Positions 14,608 to 27,692 are shown, counted from the stretch's first letter. The stretch: DNA of 64,000 nt from Magnetococcales bacterium (GCA_015229115.1 JADGCH010000004.1:37028-101027); one strand, 5' to 3'. Numbers and translations are program-made. The notes: generated by a model from the letters alone, not told the origin.

Positions 14608-17600
14608 TCACTCCTTGGTCTCGTTTAACTCGGTCATCAACTCGGCAAAACAAGCCAAAGCTCTCTCAAAATCAAAGCCAGCCAGATTTTGTTCGATCTG
14701 TTGCAACGGCTTTTGCAACGTCGTTCCGGATAGCAGCGGTTTCAGGCCATCCACACTTTGCTGGGCCAGCACGTTGTAGCCCTTCAGCTGCTGTTCCAAT
14801 TCTGCCAGCAGCAGAGACACCCGATCCCAGTCAATCGTTGCCACCACCTCAGCAGCCGTCTCGACGTCCTGCTCGGGTATCGCGGCGGAGGTTGCCGACA
14901 GGGTTGCAATAGAGCGGCACACCTCAGCCAGATTGGTCTGAAACTGCAGCAGCAGGGGTGGCCATTGCTGCCGTTGCTGATCACGAATGGCCCGTTCCAG
15001 CGCCAGAGCGGCCTGAAACAGTCCCTGGGCCGAAATATTGCCAGCCATGCCTTTGACCGAATGGGCCAGACGCTCGGCCGTTTGCAGGTCATCCTGTCGT
15101 CTGCCCTGCAGCAGGGAGGTCATATTCTGGTCAGCATCAGAAAAATCACGGGCAAATTCCAACAGCAGTGACCGCAACAGACGCTGGTTACCATTGAGCC
15201 GCTGCAGCGCTGCCGCCATGTCAAGGCCGGGCAGGTTATTGGGCAGTATCGACTCGGGATCGTCCGACACCGGCGGTGTGGTTGTGATCAAGGGTGGCAC
15301 CACACGCTGTTGCGGTGTGATCCATTGGATCAGGGTGTCAAACAGTTCCTGCCTGATAATCGGTTTACCAATATGGTCGTTCATGCCAGCCTCAAGGCAA
15401 CGTTCGCGGTCACCGGACAGGGCGTTGGCTGTCATGGCAAGGATCGGTAGGTCGGTATATTGCGGTTGCAGGCGAATCTGCCGTGTCGCCTCATAGCCAT
15501 CCATCACCGGCATCTGGATATCCATCAACACGACATCGTAGAAACGGGATGTTGCCATACGAACGGCATCAAGGCCATGGTGGGCCGACTCGACCACCAG
15601 TCCAACACCCTCAAGGACCTCCTGGGCTACCTGCCGGTTGATGGCGTTGTCTTCGACAAGCAGCACCCGAGCCCCACCGATGCGCGCCATGATCTGTTGC
15701 AGATCGATTTCATGGCGGTCTGGGCGGGAGGTCTTGGTGATATCCTGACTAAACAGATCCATAATGGTATCAAAAAGCGGTGAGCAATTGACCGGTTTGG
15801 CGAGGTAGGCTTGTCCAGCGGTAGAGCTACGGTCGCGCCACAGGAGATCGAGCTGTTCGGTCGTCGTCAGGAAGATGATTTTGGAGGATGGGCTGGATGC
15901 CACAATGGCCATCCGTTCCGGTAGGGTACTATCCAGCAGCAGCAGATGGAATGGATCACCTTGTTCGTTGGCTTGGGTGATCGCTGTCAGGGCTTCCGAT
16001 CCGGAGTCGGCCGTGGCCGTTGTCCAGTTGAACAACCCCAACAGATCTGCCAGAGCGCCACGGGTTGTCCGGTTGTCGTCGACGACCAGGGCTTTGAGAT
16101 GATCCAGCGCGGTTGGCGCGATCATATCGGTGGCTTCATGGTTCCCGTGATGTGCGAAACTGGCCGTGAAGAAAAAGGTGCTGCCTTGTCCCGGTGCTGT
16201 GTCGACCCAGAGCTGTCCTCCCATCATGTTGACCAGCCTCAGACTGATGGACAGTCCCAGGCCGGTACCACCATACTTGCGAGTGGTGGAACTGTCGGCC
16301 TGGGTAAAAGCGGTAAACAGTTGTCGGGTTTGTGCTTCGCTCATACCGATGCCGGTATCCCGCACCGAAAATTGCAGCGTGACCCGCTCCGCAGTTTGCT
16401 GCACGGTCTGTACCCGAAGCTCGATCTCACCGCTATCCGTGAACTTGATGGCGTTGCTCATCAGGTTCACCAAGACCTGTTCCAGCCGCATCGGGTCACC
16501 GATCAATCGGTAGCGGCACGCCTCGGTGATATGAAAGATCCATTCGATCGGCTTCTCATGAAGCTTGTTACAGAGCACCACCGCCAGATGATCCAGCACA
16601 TCGCGCAACATGAAGTCGGTCTGTTCCATGGTCAGTTTGCCGGCTTCGATCTTGGAAAAGTCCAGTATGTCGTTAATGATGTGCAGCAGGGAACGTGATG
16701 AGCTGGCGATTTTGGTCAGATAATCGCGCGTCTTGGGTGCCAGCTGTCCCTGCAGGGCCAGATCGGTCAGGCCCATCACCGCGTTCATGGGGGTGCGTAT
16801 TTCGTGACTCATGTTGGCCAGAAACAGGCTTTTGGAGCGATTGGCTATTTCAGCCTGTTCCTTGGCCTGCTCCAGCGACAGCAGCGTATGGCGCAAGGCC
16901 TCATCCTTGGCAGCCAGACTGGCGGCCATGCGGTTGAAGGCTTGGGCCAGCACTCCGAATACATCGGTCACCATGGTTGGAATACGGTAATTCAGGTTAC
17001 CTTCAGCAAATAACGCTGTTCCTTGCTGCAGTATTTGGGTGCGTACTTTAACCAGGTGGCCCAGCAATAGGGAAATTATGATAAACAGCGCCAAGGCTAC
17101 CATGGAAAGATCGATGAAGATTTGCTGGTTCCTGGTGCCGGTTGCTAAAATATCCGATTCAATCTTGTGAACATGAGCGGTGAGATGCTGTTGCGTCAGA
17201 TGCAGGGATAACTCAACTTCCTTCCAGATCTGTTTGAGCATTTCCTTGCTGCTGTCGACTGAATCGGACCGGTAACCAGAACGAACAGTTTCCTTGTCAT
17301 AGGAGATCAGGCCAATCTTGAATCGTCTCAGCTTGTGCTCCAGATGATGTACCAGACGGATTGTTTCCAGGTCGACTCCCTGGGCCTTGGCATTGAACTG
17401 GTCCGTCATCAGCACCGCCTGTTGCAGTAGGTTGATCCCATCTCTGATACTGACATGAGGTCTGTTGATATACTGATGCAATTCTGTCTCGACGGTGAGC
17501 AGTAGGGATTGGCAATTTTTCTTGAGGTCGTGGATCGGTTGCGGTAACGATTCGGTGTTTTGTTCCAGAGCTAATTCGACTAAATCACCCCGAAATTGCG

Positions 17601-18054
17601 CCAGTAGCTTGACCACCAGAGCTAACAACACGGCACTGGTATCGTTGGTCATGTCACCAGTAGTGAGTTCTTCCCTGTTATGGCGGATAAAAGCTGCCCG
17701 TGTGCGGGATATCAGCTTGCTGGGGCGATTGTGATGGATGATGTCGCCATGACTGGAGAGTGCCTGTTCCAGCTGCTGGGTCATGGTCAGCAGCATGTCC
17801 ATCGACAGCAGCACATCCTTGAAGGATGGCGGCTCAGTTTGAGTGATCGTGGTAAAAATGGCATGACTACTCACTGCCAACTGTTTGATGTTTTCCAGCG
17901 TTGCCAGTTGTGGGGCATGGTAGTCAATCAGCATGCGGATGTTGCGGTTGGCTTGACTGGTGTTGTAATAGGCCACCGCCACAATGCTGAATAAAAGGAT
18001 CAACAGCAGGGCAAAGCCGACATTTTTGGCAGTATGATAGGGAATGCGCTGCAT
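14608..18054 (-). CDS. Membrane hybrid sensor histidine kinase (HAMP-HisKA-REC-REC-HPt)
   Basis: An 1148-residue kinase. TM1 (12-29) and TM2 (about 312-334) bound a 280-residue, largely helical periplasmic sensor. Then come HAMP (about 334-388), HisKA with phospho-acceptor His417 in [14 protein letters not shown], HATPase (about 515-635, with DTGIGM and GGTGLGLS), a first receiver (Asp708 in LLLLDST, lacking the usual MP that follows), a second canonical receiver (about 796-905, Asp845 in LMDIQMP), an HPt with His998 in RLAHSVKG, and a conserved C-terminal helical tail (about 1080-1135). It is the last gene of the signalling operon, 8 bases after the haem-binding-type protein. The periplasmic domain could read that protein's state (inference). 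Confidence 0.92.
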   Translation of the reverse strand: MQRIPYHTAKNVGFALLLILLFSIVAVAYYNTSQANRNIRMLIDYHAPQLATLENIKQLAVSSHAIFTTITQTEPPSFKDVLLSMDMLLTMTQQLEQALSSHGDIIHHNRPSKLISRTRAAFIRHNREELTTGDMTNDTSAVLLALVVKLLAQFRGDLVELALEQNTESLPQPIHDLKKNCQSLLLTVETELHQYINRPHVSIRDGINLLQQAVLMTDQFNAKAQGVDLETIRLVHHLEHKLRRFKIGLISYDKETVRSGYRSDSVDSSKEMLKQIWKEVELSLHLTQQHLTAHVHKIESDILATGTRNQQIFIDLSMVALALFIIISLLLGHLVKVRTQILQQGTALFAEGNLNYRIPTMVTDVFGVLAQAFNRMAASLAAKDEALRHTLLSLEQAKEQAEIANRSKSLFLANMSHEIRTPMNAVMGLTDLALQGQLAPKTRDYLTKIASSSRSLLHIINDILDFSKIEAGKLTMEQTDFMLRDVLDHLAVVLCNKLHEKPIEWIFHITEACRYRLIGDPMRLEQVLVNLMSNAIKFTDSGEIELRVQTVQQTAERVTLQFSVRDTGIGMSEAQTRQLFTAFTQADSSTTRKYGGTGLGLSISLRLVNMMGGQLWVDTAPGQGSTFFFTASFAHHGNHEATDMIAPTALDHLKALVVDDNRTTRGALADLLGLFNWTTATADSGSEALTAITQANEQGDPFHLLLLDSTLPERMAIVASSPSSKIIFLTTTEQLDLLWRDRSSTAGQAYLAKPVNCSPLFDTIMDLFSQDITKTSRPDRHEIDLQQIMARIGGARVLLVEDNAINRQVAQEVLEGVGLVVESAHHGLDAVRMATSRFYDVVLMDIQMPVMDGYEATRQIRLQPQYTDLPILAMTANALSGDRERCLEAGMNDHIGKPIIRQELFDTLIQWITPQQRVVPPLITTTPPVSDDPESILPNNLPGLDMAAALQRLNGNQRLLRSLLLEFARDFSDADQNMTSLLQGRRQDDLQTAERLAHSVKGMAGNISAQGLFQAALALERAIRDQQRQQWPPLLLQFQTNLAEVCRSIATLSATSAAIPEQDVETAAEVVATIDWDRVSLLLAELEQQLKGYNVLAQQSVDGLKPLLSGTTLQKPLQQIEQNLAGFDFERALACFAELMTELNETKE

Positions 18055-18062
18055 GTTGGAGG

Positions 18063-18929
18063 CTATTCAAAGACGAGCGTCAGGTTTTCGCCTACCTCAC
18101 CGGTGCCAAACAGCGGGTTTTCTGCCGTTGGATCCGGTTCACGACCGGCAATCTCGTTGATGGAAAGTCCGAACTGATAGCGTCGTTGTGTCGTGAACTG
18201 GACATCATCCATATGACCGGTCTGCAGCTTGCGGCCCAATTCGATGGTCCACATCCCCTGTTGCCAGACTCCCTTGGCCCGTATGTCGGCACGGCTGCCA
18301 CTCGGTTGCCTGAATATAAATCCTGGCATTTCTGGCTTGACGAATTCGTCGAAGACAGCACCTTCGTAGGCCGGCTCTCCAACATCACCAAGACGCACCA
18401 GATAAAACAGATTGCCTTTTTTGGACAGGCGTTTTTTTGATTGTGGCAGGCTGGAAACGCTGTAGATATCCATCTTGTCATCGGCATAACCAGCATGATC
18501 GGTACGATGGGCCTTCCAGAACCAGACATCGGCCTTGCAGGGGGTATCGGAACTGAGACTCAGATCAACGGGATCTCCTTCCATGCTCCATTTGAGCACG
18601 AAGCTGTCTTCCCGTTGTGGACCGGTGAGGTATTGCTTGGTGGTCTCGTCCCAGAACTGGAGTTTGTGGGCCCGATTCTCGACTTTGTCGGCAAATTGGA
18701 CCAGTATGGCGAGACTATCCTGGTTGTAGACCGCCTTCAGGGTCACCTCTTCACCGGTCATGAGATCCTTGGTCTTGATCGCTGGTGCCACAGACCACGC
18801 CGCATCGGCGGCCTTGCCGTCTAGGACCGGCAGCTGATCGACTTTTTTGGCGCTGAGGGTCTGGTCGGCCCATACCGGGCTGATACCCATGAGGCAGACC
18901 ACCAATCCGACAAGCCATTTTTTGTTCAT
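18063..18929 (-). CDS. Periplasmic haem-binding-type (EB_dh-like) protein
   Basis: A 288-residue secreted protein. The ATG at 18929 has GGAGG directly upstream, overlapping the stop of the kinase before it. A signal peptide ([21 protein letters not shown]) is followed by [22 protein letters not shown], the DGxxxxxxW start typical of the CBM9-like fold of ethylbenzene-dehydrogenase gamma/cytochrome c-552-type haem-binding domains. Further on are [31 protein letters not shown] and [13 protein letters not shown], which fit that domain. Members bind haem b through Met/Lys side chains in the periplasm as redox subunits. Here it lies between two sensor kinases with no catalytic oxidoreductase subunit nearby, so a sensory role is more likely (inference). 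Confidence 0.75.
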   Translation of the reverse strand: MNKKWLVGLVVCLMGISPVWADQTLSAKKVDQLPVLDGKAADAAWSVAPAIKTKDLMTGEEVTLKAVYNQDSLAILVQFADKVENRAHKLQFWDETTKQYLTGPQREDSFVLKWSMEGDPVDLSLSSDTPCKADVWFWKAHRTDHAGYADDKMDIYSVSSLPQSKKRLSKKGNLFYLVRLGDVGEPAYEGAVFDEFVKPEMPGFIFRQPSGSRADIRAKGVWQQGMWTIELGRKLQTGHMDDVQFTTQRRYQFGLSINEIAGREPDPTAENPLFGTGEVGENLTLVFE

Positions 18930-18930
18930 G

Positions 18931-21900
18931 TTAGCCTCCATCCTTTTCATCTGAAAGACAAGCCTCAGGCTCTAGCTGGACCAGCAGAGCGTTACAATGC
19001 ACCAAAGCAGCCTCAAAATCAAAGCCAGACAGACTTTGTTCGATTTGTTGCAACGGCTCCTGCAGCGCTGTTCCGGACAGCAATGGCTTCAGGCCATCCA
19101 GACTTTGCTGGGCCAGCACATTGTAACCCTTCAGCTGCTGTTCCAGTTCTGCCAGCAGCAGGCGTATCCGATACCAGTCAATGGCTGTGCTGACCACAGA
19201 GCTATCGTTGCACTCTGTCACGACCGCGGTCGCTGGCTGCAGTGCGATAATCGAGCGGCACACCTCGGCCAGGCTGGTACGAAACTGTTGTAACAGCACG
19301 GGCCACTGCTGCCGTTGCTGCTCGCGAATGGCCCGCTCCATCGCCAGAGCGGCCTGAAACAGTTCCTGGGCTGAAATATTGCCGGCCATGCCTTTGACCG
19401 AATGGGCCAGGCGCTCGGCCGCCTTGAGATCGTCCTGTCGTCGTCCTGTCAGCAGGACGGCAATCTTCTGATCGGCATCGGCAAAATCGTGGGCAAATTC
19501 CAGCAGCAACGACCGCAACAGCAACTGGTTGCCATTGATGCGTTCCAGGGCTGATGGCAGATCGATACCATCCAGGAGTTCAGGCAGCAGACCAACCGTG
19601 TTGTTGGGACGCCGCGGTGGTGGTGGTGGCGTGACCATCGTTGTCTCGTTAGAGCGATCGATCCATGGCCATAGTGCCGCAAACAACCGGTTCCTGTCGA
19701 TGGGTTTGGTCACGTGATCATTCATGCCAGCAACCAGGCTTCTGGTACGGTCTTCAGCCATGGCATGAGCGGTCATGGCGATGATGGGTAGCTGTTGATG
19801 GCGCGCATCGCCGCGAATTTGACGGGTGGCCTGATAGCCGTCCATGTTGGGCATCTGGATATCCATTAGCACCAGATCAAAACTGGACTGGTTGACCTTG
19901 GCCACCGCCTCGACACCATCCTCAGCCATCTCGACAATCAGACCAGCAGAGGTCAGAATTTCGTTGGCCACCTGCCGGTTGATGGCATTGTCTTCTACCA
20001 GCAGAATTCGCGCACCGGTCATGCGCTGCAGCAGTGCCGATGGCTCATAGCCTTGAGGCCGTGGTGCCGAATCGGCCAGCTGTTGCTTGATCTGACCGGA
20101 CGGACGCTGGAACGTAGCGTCAAAAGCAAACAGGCTACCTCGTCCCGGTTCGGATTCCACCCGGATGCTTCCTCCCATCTGTTGCACCAGCAGCTGACTG
20201 ATGGAGAGTCCCAGACCGGTACCACCAAATCGGCGTGTTGCAGAGGTATCCAGTTGCGTGAACGGGTGAAACAGCTGTGAGAGTTGTTCCTGGGCCATAC
20301 CGATACCACTGTCCTGCACGATAAATTCCAGCGTCACCTGGTCCGGCAGCTCCTGGACTGTGACCACCCGAATAGCTACGGTGCCCGTTTCGGTGAACTT
20401 GATAGCGTTACCAATCAGGTTGATCAGCACTTGTTCCAGGCGCAGCGGATCTCCGACCAGTTCTGACGGGTAGGCCTCAGTCAGAGAGAGATGCCACTCA
20501 AGACGCTTGGCCACAACCTGGTTGTGAAACAGGTCGTGGATATGGCTGAACAGATCCTGTAACAAAAAAATGGATGACTCGAATGACAGCTTGCCAGCTT
20601 CAATTTTGGAAAAATCGAGAATATCGTTGATGATACGCAACAGCGACTTGGCCGAAAAGGAAATTTTGTTGAGATAGTCCAGTATTTTGGGCGATAGTTC
20701 CTGTTGCAGTGCCAGGTCGGCCAACCCGATCACCGCATTGAGTGGTGTGCGGATTTCATGGCTCATATTGGCCAGAAAATCACTTTTGGCCTTGTTGGCC
20801 GATTCAGCCACATCCAGCGTTTCCTTGAGCGACTTCATCAGCTGTTTGCGGTCAGTGACATCGTGCATGAAGGCGGTATAGTAGACCTCTCCACCCGATT
20901 TGACCGAGGTCAGTCCAACATCCAGATCGACGCAGCTACCATCGATACGCAACCCTGGTATCTCAATGCGCCGATAGATAGGCTTAAACTGGCCATCATC
21001 ATTCAAGCGGTGCATGACCGATTCACGATGACGTTGTCGGTAGCCGGGTGGTATAATGAGGTCGACATCCTGACCCAGCACGGCATCCCTGGTATGACCA
21101 AAGAGTATTTCGGCTGCCGGATTGAACTGGACAATCTTCTGGTTGTGGTCGATGGTGATAATGGCATCGAGAGCGCTGCCGAGGATATTCTCAAGAAAGT
21201 CCTTGTGCTCCTTGATTTCGTTGGTGCGTTGCCGGATCTGTTGTTCCATCATCAGGTTGTGTTCCAGAATTTCAATGTTCTGCAACACCCGGTAGAGTAA
21301 CTCCTCATTTTGACACGATTTGGTCAGAAAGTCGTTGGCACCGGCTTTGATGAAATGAATGGCCATATCCGGGTCTTCCTGCGAGGAGAGACCGATGATG
21401 CAAACATCGTTGCGGCTCCAGCGTGAGCGAATGGCGCGGGTCAGCTGAAAACCATCCATGCCGGGCATATGGTAGTCGGTCAGGACCATCTCGACCTTCT
21501 GTCCACCAAGTTGCTCCAGCGCCTGTTGGCCACTGGCGGCTTCCAGGATCCTGAAACCATAGCGACTGAGAAACCGGCCCAGCAACAGGCGTGTACTGCG
21601 TGAATCATCGACCACCAACAGGGTAAACTGGCGGTTGCGGTCAATACGCTGGATGGTTTGAATGAGGGTATCGACGACGTTGATATGGTCCTTGATGAAA
21701 TAGTCCAGGATCCCCTTGGCCATCATGTGGGTACGGGTCTCTTTTTTGTACTCTCCGGTCATGACAAAGGCGGGAATGTGCTGTGACAGTATGAAATCAA
21801 CGATCTGGCCATCGGCGGCGTCCGGCAAATTGAGATCCAGTACCGCCAGATCAAAAGGGTCTTCCTGTTGTTGTACCAGACTTTCTGCTTCAGCGTAACG

Positions 21901-21999
21901 GCGGGCCCAATGGACTGTAACGGGTAGAGACTCCTCCAGTCGGCGCTTCAGGATGGCACCAAAGCTTCTGGAATCCTCTACCAGCAGTAGCGTTTTCAT
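18931..21999 (-). CDS. Soluble hybrid kinase (REC-REC-PAS-HisKA-REC-HPt)
   Basis: A 1022-residue cytoplasmic kinase with no membrane segment. It has a receiver at 1-120 (Asp55 in VLDLNLP), a second receiver at about 125-240 (Asp175 in [11 protein letters not shown]), PAS at about 265-385, HisKA with His414 ([14 protein letters not shown]), HATPase to about 630 ([14 protein letters not shown]), a third receiver at 664-775 (Asp713 in [11 protein letters not shown]) and HPt at about 805-900 (His866 in RLAHSVKG). The conserved tail seen in its two neighbours follows (about 945-1000). N-terminal receivers imply that it is itself controlled by other kinases, plausibly its operon mates. Its ATG overlaps the preceding stop. 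Confidence 0.92.
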   Translation of the reverse strand: MKTLLLVEDSRSFGAILKRRLEESLPVTVHWARRYAEAESLVQQQEDPFDLAVLDLNLPDAADGQIVDFILSQHIPAFVMTGEYKKETRTHMMAKGILDYFIKDHINVVDTLIQTIQRIDRNRQFTLLVVDDSRSTRLLLGRFLSRYGFRILEAASGQQALEQLGGQKVEMVLTDYHMPGMDGFQLTRAIRSRWSRNDVCIIGLSSQEDPDMAIHFIKAGANDFLTKSCQNEELLYRVLQNIEILEHNLMMEQQIRQRTNEIKEHKDFLENILGSALDAIITIDHNQKIVQFNPAAEILFGHTRDAVLGQDVDLIIPPGYRQRHRESVMHRLNDDGQFKPIYRRIEIPGLRIDGSCVDLDVGLTSVKSGGEVYYTAFMHDVTDRKQLMKSLKETLDVAESANKAKSDFLANMSHEIRTPLNAVIGLADLALQQELSPKILDYLNKISFSAKSLLRIINDILDFSKIEAGKLSFESSIFLLQDLFSHIHDLFHNQVVAKRLEWHLSLTEAYPSELVGDPLRLEQVLINLIGNAIKFTETGTVAIRVVTVQELPDQVTLEFIVQDSGIGMAQEQLSQLFHPFTQLDTSATRRFGGTGLGLSISQLLVQQMGGSIRVESEPGRGSLFAFDATFQRPSGQIKQQLADSAPRPQGYEPSALLQRMTGARILLVEDNAINRQVANEILTSAGLIVEMAEDGVEAVAKVNQSSFDLVLMDIQMPNMDGYQATRQIRGDARHQQLPIIAMTAHAMAEDRTRSLVAGMNDHVTKPIDRNRLFAALWPWIDRSNETTMVTPPPPPRRPNNTVGLLPELLDGIDLPSALERINGNQLLLRSLLLEFAHDFADADQKIAVLLTGRRQDDLKAAERLAHSVKGMAGNISAQELFQAALAMERAIREQQRQQWPVLLQQFRTSLAEVCRSIIALQPATAVVTECNDSSVVSTAIDWYRIRLLLAELEQQLKGYNVLAQQSLDGLKPLLSGTALQEPLQQIEQSLSGFDFEAALVHCNALLVQLEPEACLSDEKDGG

Positions 22000-24900
22000 G
22001 ACTGGATAGCCACTGGTGGCAGGGCCTGAATAACGGCGGCGTGATGGACTAAAGCGGTGTCAAAATCAAAGCCAGCCAGACTCTGTTCGATGGGCTGGAG
22101 CAACGGTTGCCATTCCGGTCCGGACAACAGCACTTTGAGCGTGTCCAGACTCTGTTGGGCCAGAACATCGTAGTGGCTGAGCCGTTGTTCCAGTTCTGCC
22201 AGCAGCGCACGTACCTGAGGCCAGTCGGTGGCGATGGTTGGCTGGGATGGGAGCTGTTCCGGCCGCAGCAGCGCAATCGACCCGACCACTTGGGATAGAC
22301 TGGTCTGAAATTCCTGTAGCAACTCTGGCCAATGCTGGCGTTGCTGGTCACGGATAGCCTGTTCCAGCGTTAGGGCTGTCTTGAACAGCTGTTCGGCCGA
22401 GATGTTGCCAGCCATGCCTTTGATAGCATGGGCCAGACGTTCGGCATTGTTGATATCATCCTGTCGTTTGCCGGCCAGGGCGGTCGCGATACGCCGATCG
22501 GTATCGGCAAAGTCGCGGGCAAATTCCAGTAACAGCGTGTGCAACAAGCGCTGGTTACCGTTGAGCCGGTCCAGAGCACAGCGAAGATTGATACCAGCCA
22601 GATTGTCAGGAAGCAGGGTATGACCATGTTCTTGATCGTGCTCTTGATCTGGTGGAATGGGGGGTGTGGCTGCGTCCGATGGGTTGAGGTGTGACGGGTC
22701 GATCCACTGCATCAGCACTGCAAACAGATGATCGCGATCGATGGGCTTGATGACATGGTCATTCATGCCAGCTGCCAGACTTCTGTCTCGATCTTCGGCG
22801 AAGGCATGGGCGGTCATGGCAATAATGGGCAGCTGCCGGTGGCGCGGATCGCTGCGGATTCGGCGTGTGGCCTCGTAACCGTCCATCACCGGCATCTGTA
22901 TGTCCATCAGCACGGCATCGAAAGAGTTTTCGGCTACCTGGGCGACCGCTTCGACCCCATTAGCGGCTACGGTCACGATCAAACCGGCTGCGGCGAGAAT
23001 TTCTCCGGCTACCTGCTGGTTGATGGCGTTGTCTTCGACCAGCAATAATCGGGCACCACCAATGCGTTGCCTGACTGCACCCAGATCAAACCCCTGGTGT
23101 GTTGGTCGAACCAGACGACGACCCTCCGGCTGCTGCTGGAACAGATCGAGAAGGGTTTCGAACAGCCGCGCACATCCGACCGGTTTGGCCAGACTGGCCT
23201 CCACGCCGGCCTGTACGCTCCTGAGCAGGACCTGCTCATCACAGTCGAAGGGCGGCAGCAGAATGGTTTTCGGTTGCTGCTCCTGTCGCAAGGATGTCCT
23301 GATGGTGCGAATGATATCGATACCATCCAGGTCAGGCATGGACAGATCGACCAGCACCAGCTGGTAGGGTTGCCCGGCTGACACGGCCTGTTGCAGTGTT
23401 GGCAACGCTTCCTCTCCCGAGGTCGCCACCGTGGCAGCCATACCCAGGGAGAGCAGCAGCTGTTGCAGGGCCTGTCGGGCAGCCTGACTATCGTCAATGA
23501 CCAGCGTTTTGAGCTGGACCATGCTGTCGGGCAGTCGTAGTGGCTGACCGACCGGTGACAGGGAGCGCTGGAACCGTGCGGTAAAGCGGAACAGACTCCC
23601 TTGTCCTACCTCTGATTCAACCTCGATTTGGCCACCCATTTTTTCGATCAGTTTCTGACTGATCGAAAGCCCCAGACCGGTACCACCAAACCGGCGCGTA
23701 GTGGAACTATCGGCCTGGGTAAACGGATCAAACAGCTTGCTGACATGTTCTGCCGCGATGCCGATACCGGTATCTCGCACCGTAAACGCCAGCATGACCT
23801 GATCGTCGGTTTCTTCGATGGTCCTGATTTGAAGTTCGATTTCACCCTGTTCGGTGAATTTGATAGCGTTGCCAATCAGATTGAGCAGCACCTGTTCCAG
23901 ACGCAACATATCGCCAACCAGTTCACCCTGGCATCCATCCATCAGCGATAAAACCAGTTCGAGCCTCTTATCGTTGATTTTGGGACGAAAGGTATCGGCC
24001 AAATGGTCGACGAGATCACGCAGCAGAAAACTGGCTTGTTCAAATTCCAGCTTGCCGGCTTCAATTTTGGAAAAATCAAGAATATCGTTGATGATACGCA
24101 ACAGCGTTTTCGACGAATGGGCAATCTTGGTCAGATAATCCAGCATCTTGGCAGGCATGGGTTGCTGCAGGGCCAGATCGGACAGTCCAATGACGGCATT
24201 GAGAGGTGTACGGATTTCATGACTCATGTTAGCCAGAAAAGCCCCTTTGACCTGACTGGCGCTGTCTGCGATCTCTTTGGCTTGATGCAGGGCAGCCTTG
24301 CCACGTTCGCATTCCAGCACACCGGCCAGGATGCCGGCAACAGTGGTCAGAAATTCCTTTTCTTCCGGTCCCAGTGTAGCGATGGCCGACCGTTGCGCCT
24401 GTAGAGTACCAAAAGACTGATCCTCAAACTGGATAGGCAGGGTAACCGAGGAGCTGTCTTGTGGTTCGATGCCCTGTGTAACATCGGGCTGCCCATCCAG
24501 CGAGAGGGTGATACAGGCTTCCTGGATGACTTGGCTGATCTGGTTGAGAATGGCGGCTGCCTTGTCTGGCCAGGACAGATTCTTCAGGGCCATGCGATGA
24601 ATGGAGACGATGGCTTGCTGATAGCCCAGTTGCCTTTTGACGTGATGGTTGAGCTGGTAGTTGTGCAGGGCTAACGCTGCCTGGGAGGCCATCGACTCCA
24701 CCCTGTTTTCATCCTCTTTCGAAAATGGCCTGATCAGCCCGCTGCGAGGATCCACGGCGTTGATGAGCTGGATGGCACCCACCACACGTTCCTCAATCAT
24801 CAGGGGAACGGTCAGGCATGAGCGCGAATGGTAGTGGTTGTGCTGGTCAAATTCGCGGGTTTTACTCAGGTCGTAGTGGCTGGTGGCGTAGGCATCCGCG

Positions 24901-25229
24901 ATATTGATGGTTTTTTGGCGCAGGATGGCACAGGCTACAATGGAACGCAGATCGGGTTCACCATTCGGTTGGTAAAGCGAAATCAGGGGCAGGTTGATGG
25001 GACGGCCAGAAGTCCCACCCATGGCCAGTCTCAGTGAGTCGGTGCGCACGATCTCGAAACGGACAAAACGCTGATCGATGACCTGATAAAGCGTACCGGC
25101 ATCGGCATGGGTGAGACTCTTGCCATACAGCAGGATCATCTCCAGCAGATGTTCGATACTACCGGCCGAGGAGAGGGCCATGCCGATGCTGTTTAATCGG
25201 TTGACATAGCGCTTCAGGCGTTTGCCCAT
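21996..25229 (-). CDS. GAF-domain hybrid kinase (GAF-GAF-HisKA-REC-REC-HPt)
   Basis: A 1077-residue cytoplasmic kinase. A GAF domain (about 20-190) is followed by a second, weaker GAF-like region (about 205-305), HisKA with His337 ([14 protein letters not shown]), HATPase (about 438-555; [14 protein letters not shown]), a receiver (about 574-690, Asp628 in [12 protein letters not shown]), a second receiver (about 726-835, Asp776 in [11 protein letters not shown]), HPt with His934 (RLAHAIKG) and the shared C-terminal tail (about 1003-1063). The GAF domains suggest binding of a small ligand or cofactor in the cytoplasm. It follows the chemoreceptor by 34 bases and overlaps the next kinase by 4 bases. 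Confidence 0.92.
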   Translation of the reverse strand: MGKRLKRYVNRLNSIGMALSSAGSIEHLLEMILLYGKSLTHADAGTLYQVIDQRFVRFEIVRTDSLRLAMGGTSGRPINLPLISLYQPNGEPDLRSIVACAILRQKTINIADAYATSHYDLSKTREFDQHNHYHSRSCLTVPLMIEERVVGAIQLINAVDPRSGLIRPFSKEDENRVESMASQAALALHNYQLNHHVKRQLGYQQAIVSIHRMALKNLSWPDKAAAILNQISQVIQEACITLSLDGQPDVTQGIEPQDSSSVTLPIQFEDQSFGTLQAQRSAIATLGPEEKEFLTTVAGILAGVLECERGKAALHQAKEIADSASQVKGAFLANMSHEIRTPLNAVIGLSDLALQQPMPAKMLDYLTKIAHSSKTLLRIINDILDFSKIEAGKLEFEQASFLLRDLVDHLADTFRPKINDKRLELVLSLMDGCQGELVGDMLRLEQVLLNLIGNAIKFTEQGEIELQIRTIEETDDQVMLAFTVRDTGIGIAAEHVSKLFDPFTQADSSTTRRFGGTGLGLSISQKLIEKMGGQIEVESEVGQGSLFRFTARFQRSLSPVGQPLRLPDSMVQLKTLVIDDSQAARQALQQLLLSLGMAATVATSGEEALPTLQQAVSAGQPYQLVLVDLSMPDLDGIDIIRTIRTSLRQEQQPKTILLPPFDCDEQVLLRSVQAGVEASLAKPVGCARLFETLLDLFQQQPEGRRLVRPTHQGFDLGAVRQRIGGARLLLVEDNAINQQVAGEILAAAGLIVTVAANGVEAVAQVAENSFDAVLMDIQMPVMDGYEATRRIRSDPRHRQLPIIAMTAHAFAEDRDRSLAAGMNDHVIKPIDRDHLFAVLMQWIDPSHLNPSDAATPPIPPDQEHDQEHGHTLLPDNLAGINLRCALDRLNGNQRLLHTLLLEFARDFADTDRRIATALAGKRQDDINNAERLAHAIKGMAGNISAEQLFKTALTLEQAIRDQQRQHWPELLQEFQTSLSQVVGSIALLRPEQLPSQPTIATDWPQVRALLAELEQRLSHYDVLAQQSLDTLKVLLSGPEWQPLLQPIEQSLAGFDFDTALVHHAAVIQALPPVAIQS

Positions 25230-25263
25230 ACAGTTTCCTTAAGGGCTGTTGATGGTTCAGGGG

Positions 25264-27669
25264 TCAGGTGCGGGCCCTGTTCTGATCCGGATCGACGTAG
25301 AGTGCGTCTAGATAGATAAACAGATCGTGCCGCAGCGTATCAAACTGTTCCATGGCACGGATGGACTCCTCGATTTGTTCGTTGGTCACCAGCGATACGA
25401 TGGCGCGTGCCTTCTCATGAACCGCCATGTGGGTGGTTCCCATTTCCTGGAACAGTGGTAGGTTGCCGAAGACTTCCGTGCCAGCACTATCGTACCACTT
25501 GCCAAAGGCACATTCGTGGCCGCTGGCGACCTCTTCCGGACGCAGGCGTGCCCGTCCACGCACCACATGCTCCAGACGACCTAGCCACTTCATGTGCGCC
25601 TGTTTGATAGCACGCACATCGAAAGGTGGAGCGCCGATGTCATCCAACTGCTGCATCGACTGACGCAGGGCATCGCTAATTTCCTGCATCACCACAATCA
25701 GCTTGCCGGCATGACGAATGGAACCATCGACAAAATTGATCAGTTCCATGGCCTGGATCATCTTTTTCTGCACCTCGACCGAGGCGGTAAAGATCTCTTT
25801 GGCGCTGAGTTGCACCTGTCCTGAGTGGGTTTTAGCCTCTTCGCTCTTTGCGGCGACATGCTGGGCCCCCGAGGAGACATTGCTGGAGGAGCGGGCAATT
25901 TCTCCCGTGCCCATGGCCGCCTCCTCTGCCGCTCGGGCCACCTCATGGGCGGCTGATGAAAGCTCCGAGGCGTTGTGGATCACCTCCTGTGAGGCATGAG
26001 CCACCTGCTTCATGGACTGGGCAATGGCATCTACCGAGGAGGATTGCCGGTTGACAGCCTGGGTGATGTCGCGATTAACTGTGGCCATCTGCTCCACTAC
26101 CTGGGCAATTTGCTCGGTGGCTTCGGCAACTTTGCCGGTTTTGTGGCGCATGTCAGCAATCTTGTCATCGATCATCAGGGTAGCAGCGGCGGTCTGTTGT
26201 GCCAGTGCCTTGACTTCGTTGGCCACCACGGCAAAGCCCTTGCCGGCATCTCCCGCTCCAGCCGCTTCAATCGAGGCATTGAGCGCCAGCATGTTGGTCT
26301 GTTCGGCAATATCATTGATCATGGCGACCACATCGCTGATCTCCTGGGCCGACGCCTGTAATTCCCGGATGACATGGGTGGTTTGATGAGCCTGCGTATC
26401 GGCCCGCTGCGACTGTTGTTCCGCTGTCTGGCAACGGTGCAGGATGCCATTCTGGGCGTCGGTCAGGGAGGTGATCGACCGGGCTACCACCTGTACCGAG
26501 CGGTCGACGTGGGCCAGATTGTCGTTGACGTGAACCAGGTTGTTGCTCATCTGTTCGGCAGCCGTAGCCATGGTGCTAACGTTGACACTGGCCTGTTCGG
26601 CGGCGGCGGCAATGGCAGCCACATCACTGGAAAGGGAATGAGCCGCCGTTGAGGCTTGCTGGATCGAGTTCTTGGCAGCATGGATCTGATCGGTCAGCTT
26701 CTGTGTTTCGGCATCGAGATAATCATTCTTTCGGACTACCTGTTGCGCCAGGTCAAGTGTCAGGTGGGAATCCTCCGTCAGGGAGTCCTTCAGCAGCATC
26801 TGTTCGTCGACCACTGCCAGGATAGTTTCTGACTGCAGGCGCACGGTTCGTAACAGGTACATGAGGTTATCAGACAGGACATTGACGCGATCGCCAAAGA
26901 AAGCCAGTTCCGACACAAAAGTGCTACCCTGGCTGCGGTAGAGCAGCTTGCCCTGTTCCAGAGCTACCAGATGATTGCCAAAACGGCGCAACTGTTCCAT
27001 CAGGGTGATATAACGCCAGACCAGAAATAGCAACAGGACAACGGTCAGCAGGGCGTTGCCGACGGCACTGCGCGACAATCCGGTATGGACGGCCTGGATC
27101 TGCTCCTTTGATGCCTGACTCATCATCGCCGTGGCTCGATCCATCTCTTGCAGCAATCGGAGACTATCCGCAGCAACCTGCTTTCGGATCTCTTGTGACA
27201 GGCTCTGCCAGGCTTTCTCTGCCAGTGCCAGACGCAGCGTTTCACGCAGGGGCATCCAGATGGTCTTGGCGTGCAGCAACTGGGTCTGTACCGCAGGAGA
27301 GGGCATGACCGTCTGCACCGTGGCCGACTGTCTGTCAGGACGTTCCGGAGCCTGTCCACCGCTGATTAAGGCCTCCAGCGTGGTGTCAAAGGTCCAGAGG
27401 GTCGTTTCAAGCTGCTGGCGTGTCGGTTCCGCTATTGGGCTTTGGCCATCCATCAGGATGAAAAACTCCTTCGTCGCCTTTTGCGACAGCATGCGTTGGC
27501 GACCAGCCAGATTGATGGTGGCAGCATACTGGTCTTCCAGTTGCTGGGACATCATCCATCCGTAGGCCGTCAGGGCCATCTGTACCGCCACCAGGACGCC
27601 AGTCAGAATGAATGTAAACCGGATGTTGATCCGCGTGCCCAGAAACGACAGGAAGCGTTTGAATATCAT
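25264..27669 (-). CDS. Methyl-accepting chemoreceptor with PilJ-type sensor and CZB tail
   Basis: An 801-residue chemoreceptor, first gene of the operon. TM1 is about 17-37. The periplasmic part opens with [24 protein letters not shown] (about 47-70), the PilJ/NarX-type box found in type IV-pilus transducers and nitrate sensors. TM2 is about 203-220. The signalling hairpin tip is [38 protein letters not shown] (about 453-490). A chemoreceptor zinc-binding (CZB) domain (about 690-755) ends the protein, with likely zinc ligands His701, His718 and Cys720 in [10 protein letters not shown] and a His around 747-751. CZB domains have been linked to zinc and oxidant sensing. No cheW, cheA or cheY is in the window. 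Confidence 0.92.
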   Translation of the reverse strand: MIFKRFLSFLGTRINIRFTFILTGVLVAVQMALTAYGWMMSQQLEDQYAATINLAGRQRMLSQKATKEFFILMDGQSPIAEPTRQQLETTLWTFDTTLEALISGGQAPERPDRQSATVQTVMPSPAVQTQLLHAKTIWMPLRETLRLALAEKAWQSLSQEIRKQVAADSLRLLQEMDRATAMMSQASKEQIQAVHTGLSRSAVGNALLTVVLLLFLVWRYITLMEQLRRFGNHLVALEQGKLLYRSQGSTFVSELAFFGDRVNVLSDNLMYLLRTVRLQSETILAVVDEQMLLKDSLTEDSHLTLDLAQQVVRKNDYLDAETQKLTDQIHAAKNSIQQASTAAHSLSSDVAAIAAAAEQASVNVSTMATAAEQMSNNLVHVNDNLAHVDRSVQVVARSITSLTDAQNGILHRCQTAEQQSQRADTQAHQTTHVIRELQASAQEISDVVAMINDIAEQTNMLALNASIEAAGAGDAGKGFAVVANEVKALAQQTAAATLMIDDKIADMRHKTGKVAEATEQIAQVVEQMATVNRDITQAVNRQSSSVDAIAQSMKQVAHASQEVIHNASELSSAAHEVARAAEEAAMGTGEIARSSSNVSSGAQHVAAKSEEAKTHSGQVQLSAKEIFTASVEVQKKMIQAMELINFVDGSIRHAGKLIVVMQEISDALRQSMQQLDDIGAPPFDVRAIKQAHMKWLGRLEHVVRGRARLRPEEVASGHECAFGKWYDSAGTEVFGNLPLFQEMGTTHMAVHEKARAIVSLVTNEQIEESIRAMEQFDTLRHDLFIYLDALYVDPDQNRART

Positions 27670-27692
27670 GATGAGATGGCCTTCTACACAAC

